Source of the DNA: UBA4655 sp964585575
GTDB lineage: Bacteria; Planctomycetota; Planctomycetia; Pirellulales; UBA1268
Assembly: GCA_964585575.1 (NCBI GenBank)
Contig: CAZPEM010000047.1
Coordinates: 1 to 20,635 of the forward strand
Length of the DNA stretch: 20,635 nt
Direction of reading: 5' to 3'
A program made the position numbers and the translations under genes. The notes under the pieces are model-generated. The model did no database searches. It saw only the letters and a list, made by a program, of their open reading frames with translations, and had not been told where the DNA came from. Positions 6,975 to 13,323 of this stretch are shown piece after piece (the first letter of the stretch is position 1; each line of letters starts with the position of its first letter).

Positions 6975-9356
6975 TCAGCGGGCGGAGTCGATCACGGCCC
7001 AGAAGGGGTGCTGACGGTCGCCGCGGGCGCGGAGATCCTCGAGCATCGTCCGCGGGTCGGGAGCGAGAGGGCCCTTGTGGAGGCGACGGCCGTCCACGCT
7101 CACGGTGGCCGGCTTCGTGAAGTCCACGAGCTCGGGCGAGAGCCAGACGAGCACCCGCTCGGCGCCGCACTTGACCGTGACCGTGTTGGCGGAGGTGGCC
7201 TTCGCCTCGATCGACAGCGGTCGCACGTTGGCCGCCGGCGGCCACTGCGACGGCAGCACGACCGTCCTCGCGGGAGCCCCCGCGAACTCGACCCACCAGA
7301 AGAAACGATCCCATGGCCGCATCGATACCGTCTCGAACGACTGCGGGAAAAACGTCCTTCGCTTCCGCTTCATCCAGTCGAAGATCCGCAGGATCTCGTC
7401 GGAGAGGTTCTCGTGTCCGCGGCCCTGGTACTCGACGTAGGTGAGGTCGAAACCCTTCTGGAGATAGCGGTCGAGATCCATGGCGTTCTTGGCGAGCCGC
7501 CCGCCGTCGAGCTCCCCGCCGACCACGAGCATCGGAAGGTCGCGGGCATTGGGCCAGTAGTGGTTCACGTAGCGGCCCGCGGTCGGGACGATGGCGACGA
7601 CGCCCGCCCAGAGATCGGGATGCGCGACCGCCACGTCCCATGCGGCGTCGCCCCCCGCCGAGTGGCCGGAAAGGAACACCCTGTCGGAATCGATCGAAAA
7701 TCTTCGCATCGCCTCCCGCAGGCCGCCAAGCACAGCCGCGTGCTCCCTCGCGGAATACTCGTAGGAAGACTGCCGCTGTCGGGTCCAGGTCGGCGCGATC
7801 ACGATGTAGCCGTGTCGGGAGGCCTGGCCGCGGCGGCTGCCGTCGAGGGCACGGCTCCCTGCCCACCAGTCGAGTTGCATCGCGGGCGTCGTGAAGGCGG
7901 CGTGGAGCGTGACGACCGCGGGGTAGCGTCGCAGCGGGTCGTACTCGGGCGGAAGTTGCACGAGGCACGTCGTGTCGTCCCGGCCATCCACCCCGGGCAC
8001 CGACATCTCGAACTGGCCCGGCGCGGTCGGCTCCGGTGGATCGACCGGGGGCCGCATCGCGGCCGCGAGCCTGGCGATCGTGGGCGGGTCGAAGGCCTCC
8101 TCCTCGGTGAGCTTCCGCAGGATTCCTCCGCGTTTCGCGGCATCGGGGGTGGCGAGATACTCCCGCACGAGCGACCTCGCCCTGGCGGCGGAGAGAGTGA
8201 CCTTGAGGTTGTCGCGGGCGGCCCCGGCCCCCTCCAGCCAGCCGCTCACGGCGATCGCGACGGCCGACTCGGGCGGCAGCGAGCCGTCGGCCGTGAGCCT
8301 CGCGAACGGTGCGAGGCGACCGAGCGAGGCGAATGAGATTTCCCGCCGCATCTCCGCGACGATCTCCGCCGCGGCGACGCGGTCGGGCCCTTCGCCGAGC
8401 CTTGCCACGGAGGCGTCGACCTCGTCGAGAAGCTCGCGGCCGCGTGCGATCCGCGATCGAACGTCGTCCCGACGCTCCCGGGCGATTTCGACCAGTTCGC
8501 CGTCGACGCCTTCGTTCGGAAAGGCCTCGAACGCTTCGAGAGCCAGCCGCTCCTGACCCGCTTCCTGGCGAAGCGACAGCTCGTCGAGAATTCGCTGCGC
8601 CGACTTCGTCGCCACCAGCCGCCGCTGCGCCGTGAGGCTCTCCAGCTGCGGGAAATCGGCGATGATCGCGGCAAGCTCCTTCGAAGCCTCCTCGAACCGC
8701 TCGGCCTGGATCAGGAATCGGACGATCCGCAGCCGCTGGTCGGGGTCGGTGCGGTCGATCTGCCTGCCGAGGATGGGAAGGATCTGGTCGAGCGGGATCG
8801 ACGACGTCGCCACACGCATGTCGAGCAGCACCGGCTTCTCCGTGACGACCCCCTGGATCCGCGTCCAGCGGGGGGTGACGCTCGTCATGCCCTGGACGAT
8901 GTCGAGCCGCCCGGATTCGGTCGCGACGGCGAGAATCCGCCGCCCGAATTCGTCGAACCGCCCCGTCTCGAGCACGCCCCCCAGGGAGTTCACGCGACGG
9001 CCATTCTCCGGGATCCGCTGATCGATCGTGAACACCTCCTGTCCGAGGTCGAACGCCGCCGGCTCCGCCGATCGCACCAGCCGCCGCGGCACGAAGATCC
9101 GCGTCAGCCCGTCGTCGCACATGAGCACCGACGTGCCTCCGGCCTCCGACCGGACGCTCGCCCCCTCGGGCGGCGGCGTCACGCCGGAGAGCATCACGAA
9201 TCGGCCCTCGAGAACCCGGCCGTCGGCCATTTCGACCCGGTCGGCCGCTGCCAGGGCGGGCAAGGCGGCCCAGATCGCCGCCGCCGCGAGCACGCTTTTC
9301 CGGCCGCGAGTCCGAGGCCCCTTGCTTCCGCCAATCGATGCCATCCTCAGCTGCAC
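6975..9356 (-). CDS. Secreted alpha/beta hydrolase (esterase-like) with long N-terminal region
   Basis: A 793-residue protein with a two-part layout. The N-terminus carries basic residues (RTRGRK) and then a hydrophobic Ala-rich segment ending ALAAAD, a signal peptide, so export is likely. Roughly residues 40-430 form a region without a domain I recognise; its middle is helical and charged. From about residue 460 comes an alpha/beta-hydrolase fold: LPPEYDPLRRYPAVVTLH, then the nucleophile elbow GHSAGG with Ser566, Asp617 in GGELDGG and His648 in GRGHE as the likely triad. This resembles polyhydroxybutyrate-depolymerase or feruloyl-esterase-like and S9-type hydrolases; the substrate is unknown. 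The start is the GTG at 9356, backed by a near-perfect ribosome site; ATG at 9344 is the alternative. The gene diverges from the small membrane protein gene. Confidence 0.85.
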   Translation of the reverse strand: MQLRMASIGGSKGPRTRGRKSVLAAAAIWAALPALAAADRVEMADGRVLEGRFVMLSGVTPPPEGASVRSEAGGTSVLMCDDGLTRIFVPRRLVRSAEPAAFDLGQEVFTIDQRIPENGRRVNSLGGVLETGRFDEFGRRILAVATESGRLDIVQGMTSVTPRWTRIQGVVTEKPVLLDMRVATSSIPLDQILPILGRQIDRTDPDQRLRIVRFLIQAERFEEASKELAAIIADFPQLESLTAQRRLVATKSAQRILDELSLRQEAGQERLALEAFEAFPNEGVDGELVEIARERRDDVRSRIARGRELLDEVDASVARLGEGPDRVAAAEIVAEMRREISFASLGRLAPFARLTADGSLPPESAVAIAVSGWLEGAGAARDNLKVTLSAARARSLVREYLATPDAAKRGGILRKLTEEEAFDPPTIARLAAAMRPPVDPPEPTAPGQFEMSVPGVDGRDDTTCLVQLPPEYDPLRRYPAVVTLHAAFTTPAMQLDWWAGSRALDGSRRGQASRHGYIVIAPTWTRQRQSSYEYSAREHAAVLGGLREAMRRFSIDSDRVFLSGHSAGGDAAWDVAVAHPDLWAGVVAIVPTAGRYVNHYWPNARDLPMLVVGGELDGGRLAKNAMDLDRYLQKGFDLTYVEYQGRGHENLSDEILRIFDWMKRKRRTFFPQSFETVSMRPWDRFFWWVEFAGAPARTVVLPSQWPPAANVRPLSIEAKATSANTVTVKCGAERVLVWLSPELVDFTKPATVSVDGRRLHKGPLAPDPRTMLEDLRARGDRQHPFWAVIDSAR

Positions 9357-9364
9357 CGGCCGTG

Positions 9365-9371
9365 CCTCCTT
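9365..9371 (-). promoter_or_regulatory. Strong Shine-Dalgarno AAGGAGG for the hydrolase gene
   Basis: Reads AAGGAGG on the minus strand, eight bases before GTG at 9356. This favours GTG over the downstream ATG at 9344, whose only nearby purine run (CTGAGG) directly abuts it. Confidence 0.75.
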
Positions 9372-9401
9372 GCCGCCGTGTCGGCGGGCCTGTCGGGAGC
9401 G

Positions 9402-9409
9402 TATTCTAT
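9402..9409. promoter_or_regulatory. Possible back-to-back -10 boxes
   Basis: In the 81-bp divergent spacer, TATTCT (9402-9407, plus) overlaps TAGAAT (9408-9403, minus). Both resemble -10 boxes and this is the only AT-rich patch. The -35 regions are weak on both sides, so assignment is tentative. Confidence 0.25.
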
Positions 9410-9437
9410 CCGCAAACCGATTCGGAGTTTGAAGCCG

Positions 9438-9713
9438 ATGCACGACCTTCGCGGTGTTCTCTGGGCTGCCCTCGTGGCGACGGTCAGCCTGCCGATCGTG
9501 ATCGGCGTCGTGCTCGGGCTTGGGCTGCTTCTCGAGGCCCTCGGCGACGAGGTCGGTTGGCATTGGTGTCGAAGACTCGCCTTGGTGGCCGGTGTGGGAT
9601 GGACGATCGCCGTCATCGGCACGACCGTCTGCTCGGCCGTCATGGCGCTCGCGGCGGCGAACCGTGGAATCGCCGACCGCCAGACGGGCGACGACAGCCG
9701 GCCGGCGGGGTGA
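9438..9713 (+). CDS. Small two-helix membrane protein
   Basis: A 91-residue protein with no family I recognise. Two hydrophobic segments are evident: residues about 6-33 (VLWAALVATVSLPIVIG and onward) and about 46-70 (ALVAGVGWTIAVIGTTV). They are joined by a short loop with Glu, Asp, Trp, His and Arg. A short polar tail follows. The ATG at 9438 is chosen because GGAG sits ten bases before it; the open frame extends upstream to 9378, but that would run into the divergent promoter region. The zinc-ribbon gene begins four bases after its stop, which suggests translational coupling and a shared role, perhaps at the membrane. Confidence 0.7.
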   Translation: MHDLRGVLWAALVATVSLPIVIGVVLGLGLLLEALGDEVGWHWCRRLALVAGVGWTIAVIGTTVCSAVMALAAANRGIADRQTGDDSRPAG

Positions 9714-9717
9714 ACCG

Positions 9718-9944
9718 ATGCCGCTGAAGTTTCGCTGCACGGCCTGCACCGCCCGGCTCCACGTTCCAAGCCGGTGGGCCGGCACGACCATCGAGTGCCC
9801 CAAGTGCATGACGCGGGTGGTCGTGCCGGTCGAGACGGGCGGCTCTGAACCGGTGCGGTTCGAGGATCCGAGCATCGAGAAACGGATCCAGGCCTTCGAG
9901 GCGGCCGCCCTCGCAGCGGCCAACGCCGCGATCCCCAGTGGCCC
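9718..9944 (+). CDS. Zinc-ribbon protein, N-terminal part (cut by assembly gap)
   Basis: Seventy-five codons are visible before the run of N. Four cysteines form a classic zinc ribbon: CTAC at residues 7-10 and CPKC at 27-30, inside a pattern KFRCTACTARLHVP...IECPKC. This short domain is common at the N-terminus of planctomycete proteins with varied C-termini, often membrane or kinase-like parts. Downstream comes an acidic then Ala-rich segment (IEKRIQAFEAAALAAANAA) that looks helical. The rest and the stop are lost, so the full architecture cannot be known. It follows the small membrane-protein gene with a four-base gap. Confidence 0.75.
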
Positions 9945-10044
9945 NNNNNNNNNNNNNNNNNNNNNNNNNNNNNNNNNNNNNNNNNNNNNNNNNNNNNNNN
10001 NNNNNNNNNNNNNNNNNNNNNNNNNNNNNNNNNNNNNNNNNNNN
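9945..10044. other. Assembly gap of exactly 100 N
   Basis: A round run of 100 N is a conventional placeholder for an unknown length. It removes the 3' ends of two convergent genes, the zinc-ribbon gene from the left and the DUF4912 gene from the right. Any frame that reads through it is not meaningful. Confidence 0.99.
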
Positions 10045-11282
10045 TCGGCGGCGTGAGGCTCCAGGATCTTCGTATTTCGCTCGACTGCAAGCACCACCGT
10101 CTGGCGGGCCGCGCCATCGGGGGTATTCGCCACGATCGGGATCACCTGCCGCTTGTTGGGCATTTCGACCCTCACGCGGAAGGTGCCGTCGGCGCCGAGC
10201 TTCACCGGCTCCCCCTGCAGCGTGACGTACGATCCCGGCTTCGTCGCCCCGTAGACGATCATTTCGGCATCGACGTCGAGCTCGAGTTCCTGCTTCGGCA
10301 TACCCTGATTCCCGTCGCCTGTTCTCCGCGATGCGGGCGGGCCCATCGGCCGGTTCAGCCGCTCCTCGAACAGCTCCTGGAGCTCGGTGCTGTTGTTTTC
10401 CGGGGAAAACCCGCCGCTCATGGCGTAGATCCTGTCACAGTCGCCGGCGATGTCGCCCCAGTGACTGTCGAGGGTATCCCCTTGGCCCCCACCCGGCAGC
10501 GAAACGGCGTTGCTTCGGGCGAGCGAGTGAAATCGGCCCGACGGCGCACGGTAGCCGATGTCGACGCGGCACGTCAGGGGAGGCGTTCGCACGTCGATGA
10601 ACCAGTTTTTGACGCCGCCATGCACTTCGATTTCCCGCACGACCCGCTCCGACGGCGAGGCCTGGGCTCCGCTCTCGATCTGCAGCAGCCGGAGCACCGG
10701 CTTCGCGCCGTGCCATTCCTGGCCGAGCGCGGCCTCGGCACGCTTGATGCTGCGTGGAGTGACCTCCCAGAACGCATGGAGCCAATGGGGACCGCGGACC
10801 ATCACCACCAGCCGGTCGCGAAGGGCTTTCGGCGACTTGCCTCGCTCGGGCTGGGTGGCGAGACTCTTGATCCGGGCAAGCCGATTGCGAGCCTCCTCGA
10901 GCCGTCGCACGACATCCGGATCTCGGGGAGCGACGGTGGGCGAGTCCTCCGCAACATTCGGGCGTGCGGCGGCCTTCACGACGGCGGGTTTCGCGATCGC
11001 CATACTGCGCGGTTGAGCCGCTCCCCGCGGCCCTGCCGTGGCCGCCCGCTGCTGGGTGGCCGCGGAGACCCGCTGCTGCGGACTGCTCATGGCCGCCTTC
11101 ACGGTCGCGGGCCTTGCGGGCCTCAGGGTTGCCGCCGGGGCGCTTCGACGAGCCTTCGCCTTCCGCACGAGCGCACGGATGAGCTGATCCTTGCGCATTG
11201 AATGCCAACCCGCGACGCCATACTGGCGGGCCATCCTGGCCAGGTCACGGACGGGTTTTTCCTTCAGGCTCGCGGTCGTCAT
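10045..11282 (-). CDS. Rho_N / DUF4912 protein, C-terminus lost in gap
   Basis: The visible 412 residues have three parts. Residues 1 to about 46 resemble the Rho N-terminal (SAP-like) fold, with SLKEKPVRDLARMARQ and MRKDQLIRALVRKAK, a possible nucleic-acid-binding unit. An Ala/Pro/Lys/Arg-rich linker follows to about residue 115. Then comes a DUF4912 domain: LVVMVRGPHWLHAFWEV, KPVLRLLQIE, NWFIDV and YRAPSGRFHSLARSN. The last part holds ELELDVDAEMIVYGATKPGSYVTLQG, a beta-rich segment typical of the C-terminal half. The function of DUF4912 is not established. The ATG at 11282 is preferred because GGAGGA lies ten bases upstream; the frame is open to 11339. No stop is seen before the gap. The 5' leader includes a hairpin, GGGCAG/CTGCCC, at 11319-11334. 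Confidence 0.85.
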
Positions 11283-11346
11283 GGCGGTCCATTCCTCCAC
11301 GGTAACGTCGTTCTGGGCGGGCAGCGGCCTGCCCACCACCTAAACA

Positions 11347-11374
11347 AGCGTACCGAGGACGGCCGAGAACGCAA
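11347..11374 (-). promoter_or_regulatory. Possible promoter of the DUF4912 gene
   Basis: On the minus strand TTGCGT (11374-11369) and TACGCT (11352-11347) are separated by 16 bases. It lies just after the terminator of the upstream gene, where a new promoter would be expected. The match is only moderate. Confidence 0.3.
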
Positions 11375-11376
11375 CG

Positions 11377-11403
11377 AAAACACCCCTCTAAGGAGGTGTT
11401 TTT
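11377..11403. terminator. Bidirectional intrinsic terminator
   Basis: AAAACACC (11377-11384) pairs perfectly with GGTGTTTT (11395-11402) around a ten-base loop, with an extra T at 11403. A and T runs flank the GC part, so it would work on either strand. It lies 15 bases after the stop of the minus-strand TPR/alpha-CTD gene and separates it from the DUF4912 gene. Confidence 0.8.
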
Positions 11404-11417
11404 GGGGGCCGGCCAGG

Positions 11418-12725
11418 CTATTCCCCGCGGAGTTTCAGGCCCCGCTCCGAGAGCTTTTCCCGGACCTCGTTGAGGCTTGTAACCCCGAAATTCTTGCATT
11501 CCATGAGGTCTTCGGCCGTCCGCCGCACCAGCTCCCCGATCGTCGCGATGCCCAGCTTGGTCGTGCACTTCCGGGCCCGGACGGACAGGTTGAGTTCCTC
11601 GAGCGGCAGGGCGTAGATTTCCTGCTCGTCGGCGGTCGGCTCGTGCTCCTCGGCAACCGGCACCGCCTCTTCCTCGGTGGCCGCCGGGGCGAACTGGCCG
11701 AGCGACAGCCCCTTGGACGCCAGCATCTCCTTGATCTCGACGAGGCTCGTCTCGCCGAAATTCTTGCTTTCGAGAATCTCCCGCTCGCTCGTCCGGGTCA
11801 GGTCGCCGAGCGTGTAAATCCCCATCTTCTGCAGGCAGTTGCGACTGCGCACCGAGAGTTCGAAGTCGCTCACCGGCAGGCTCAGGATCTGCTCCAGCCG
11901 GTCTCGCTGCCGCTGCTGCTGCTCGCTCACCTGCAGGTCGCCAGACGCCGAAGAATCCTTCAGGAACAGCCTCGCCCGGGGATGGTCGGGAAAGGCTTCG
12001 AGCACCCGCTCGTAACACTTCTGCGCCTTGTCGAACTGGTCGCGATCTTCATAGAGCAGCCCGAGGTTCACGAGCGCCCCAACCCGCGGCGGATATCGCT
12101 CGAGCGACTTTTCGTAGCACTTCACCGCCTCGTCGTCGTTCCCGGCCCGATCGTTCGCCACACCGAGCGCGAAGAGCGCCCCGGGGTGCCCAGGATCGAC
12201 GGCCACCGCCTTCTCGAAGGCCGCCACGTCCCCCTCGAGTTCGCCCTTGAGGTACCAGTAATCGCCGCTCGTTGCCGTCTCGGACGTCGGCATCGCCTTC
12301 AGGGCAGCGACCGCGTCGGCGGTCTGCCCGGCCAGACGCTGGCAGTCGATCGCCGCGAGGTGGCATTCGAGCTTCGGATACCCGGCCTTCTCGGCGGCGC
12401 GGAATGCGTCGCGAGCCTGATCAAAGCTTCCGAGCGACTTGAGGGCCAGGCCCAGGTAAAACTGCGCCATCGCGCCGCCGTCGGCCGCCTTGAGCGTCTC
12501 CGCGGCCTGCTTGTGCCTGCCGAGAAGGTACTGGCACACACCCAGACGGGCCGAAGCGGCGGGGCTCCGCTCGCCCCCCTCTTCACACTCCCGCACCGCC
12601 ATCCGCAGGTCGCGGAACGCCCCCGACTCCGAGCCGAGCGATTCGATGAGCGACCTCGCCTCCCCGGGCCCAAACGGGCCGGTGCCGAGAGCGAGGTCGC
12701 GAATGTCGAGGCTGGTGGCGGGCAT
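11418..12725 (-). CDS. TPR protein with two tandem RNA polymerase alpha-CTD-like domains
   Basis: A 435-residue protein. Residues about 55-255 hold tetratricopeptide-like repeats, clearest at ALFALGVANDRAG and LVNLGLLYEDRDQFDKAQKCYERVL. A Gln/Arg-rich linker follows. Residues about 278-345 and 367-433 are two copies of the alpha-subunit C-terminal domain, with a Glu/Ala-rich linker between. Copy 1 keeps SVRSRNC (Arg293 and Asn296, equal to E. coli Arg265 and Asn268) and NFGETS; copy 2 keeps SVRARKC (Arg383) but has Lys at the Asn268 position. The lysine equivalent to E. coli Lys298 is Thr in both. There is no alpha N-terminal assembly domain, so this is not rpoA. I infer a regulator or adaptor touching promoter DNA, transcription factors or polymerase. 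ATG at 12725 has AAGGA eight bases upstream. tRNA-Thr ends 35 bases before it. Confidence 0.88.
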   Translation of the reverse strand: MPATSLDIRDLALGTGPFGPGEARSLIESLGSESGAFRDLRMAVRECEEGGERSPAASARLGVCQYLLGRHKQAAETLKAADGGAMAQFYLGLALKSLGSFDQARDAFRAAEKAGYPKLECHLAAIDCQRLAGQTADAVAALKAMPTSETATSGDYWYLKGELEGDVAAFEKAVAVDPGHPGALFALGVANDRAGNDDEAVKCYEKSLERYPPRVGALVNLGLLYEDRDQFDKAQKCYERVLEAFPDHPRARLFLKDSSASGDLQVSEQQQRQRDRLEQILSLPVSDFELSVRSRNCLQKMGIYTLGDLTRTSEREILESKNFGETSLVEIKEMLASKGLSLGQFAPAATEEEAVPVAEEHEPTADEQEIYALPLEELNLSVRARKCTTKLGIATIGELVRRTAEDLMECKNFGVTSLNEVREKLSERGLKLRGE

Positions 12726-12760
12726 TCAAAGTTTCCTTGTTGTGAGTGTCGGTGAACGGA

Positions 12761-12834
12761 AGCCAGCGGCGGGAGTCGAACCCGCAACCCCCGCATTACG
12801 AATGCGGTGCTCTGCCAATTGAAGCTACGCTGGC
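12761..12834 (-). tRNA. tRNA-Thr (anticodon CGT)
   Basis: Reading the minus strand, the acceptor stem is GCCAGCG with CGCTGGC (seven pairs). The anticodon arm is CCGCA-TTCGTAA-TGCGG, giving anticodon CGT, which reads ACG threonine codons. The T arm is GCGGG-TTCGACT-CCCGC, and the D arm pairs GCTT with GAGC around a loop containing GG. The discriminator base is T, and no CCA is encoded, so the 3' end needs CCA-adding enzyme. The TPR/alpha-CTD gene follows 35 bases downstream on the same strand without an obvious terminator between them. Confidence 0.95.
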
Positions 12835-12869
12835 ACGTCGGGCCACGACGGCGTTGCCGGAAACCCACA

Positions 12870-12899
12870 AAAATAGGCTCGAAAAGCCCGGCCCGTCAA
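12870..12899 (-). promoter_or_regulatory. Sigma-70-like promoter of tRNA-Thr
   Basis: Minus-strand TTGACG (12899-12894) and TATTTT (12875-12870) are 18 bases apart. A start near 12863 would give a leader of about 29 bases before the tRNA, which RNase P would remove. The promoter could also drive the TPR/alpha-CTD gene downstream. Confidence 0.55.
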
Positions 12900-12919
12900 G
12901 GGACGGCATTCCGCCGCTC

Positions 12920-12983
12920 AAAACCCGTGAACTCAGGTTGGCTGGGTTTCGGCAACGCCCGCGTAGGGAGGGGCTGCCCCTCC
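12920..12983. other. Two hairpins in the gene-free stretch
   Basis: AAACCC (12921-12926) pairs with GGGTTT (12944-12949), and on the minus strand the second arm ends in TTTT, so it may back up termination before the tRNA promoter. GGAGGGG (12967-12973) pairs perfectly with CCCCTCC (12977-12983) around the three-base loop CTG. Neither lies in a gene. No coding frame in 12835-13323 has a convincing start or protein pattern. Confidence 0.4.
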
Positions 12984-13009
12984 TGGCACTTTCAAAGAGG
13001 CGTTCACCG

Positions 13010-13131
13010 AAAAAACAAAAAGTGGGGCCTCAGACCCGGCAGGAGCATCCTGCCTCGAGGCTGCAGGTCAGGGGCAGGGCGACTGCAGTCTCAAAAAAAA
13101 TCGGAGGCCCCACCTTGAAAGTTGGGGTGTC
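13010..13131 (-). ncRNA. Candidate structured small RNA (three-way junction with T-rich tail)
   Basis: Closing stem: GTGGGGCCTC (13022-13031) pairs perfectly with GAGGCCCCAC (13104-13113). Inside are two hairpins. GGCAGGA (13038-13044) pairs with TCCTGCC (13048-13054) around a three-base loop. CTGCA, bulge, GTC (13061-13069) pairs with GACTGCAG (13081-13088). On the minus strand the closing stem is followed at once by TTTTTGTTTTTT (13021-13010), the form of an intrinsic terminator, so I place the gene on the minus strand. A -24/-12 motif predicts a start near 13131. An outer pair ACTTTCAA (12988-12995) / TTGAAAGT (13115-13122) could extend it. It lacks the SRP tetraloop region and does not look like 6S RNA, tmRNA or RNase P. 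The alternative is an unusually elaborate terminator. Confidence 0.42.
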
Positions 13132-13141
13132 TCTCCGGAAC

Positions 13142-13157
13142 TGCATCTGGCGTGCCA
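13142..13157 (-). promoter_or_regulatory. Sigma-54-like -24/-12 motif
   Basis: Minus strand reads TGGCACG, four bases, then ATGCA, against the consensus TGGCACG-N4-TTGCA: one mismatch with correct GG-to-GC spacing. It points at the candidate RNA. Caution: the -12 half lies in one arm of an inverted repeat (GCATCTG at 13143-13149, CAGATGC at 13174-13180), so the match could be a by-product of that hairpin. The remaining bases to 13323 show no gene and no clear kdsA promoter. Confidence 0.4.
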
Positions 13158-13323
13158 AATGCCGCTGGGCCCGCAGATGCCGAAAAAATGGCCGGCCTTC
13201 CCCGCATGGCAGTCTCGGGCTGTACGATTCTGCGTCGGGCCGCGTCGCAAAATGCCGCGCCCGATCGGATGACGGTCGTCCCCGACGCCGTCGTGCATCC
13301 GCTTCCATTCCTGGAGATCTCCC

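Noticed and set aside
6975..11339. One continuous minus-strand open frame of 1454 codons
   Set aside because: It reads through the 100-N gap and antisense to two plus-strand genes. It is really the hydrolase gene and the DUF4912 gene, joined by chance frame agreement.
12988..13122. Insertion-sequence remnant or MITE
   Set aside because: Arms are only eight bases, no target duplication is visible and no second copy occurs in the window.
13010..13131. SRP RNA, 6S RNA or tmRNA identity for the structured element
   Set aside because: No GGAA-type SRP loop region, no long 6S-like central bubble, no tRNA-like ends or tag frame.
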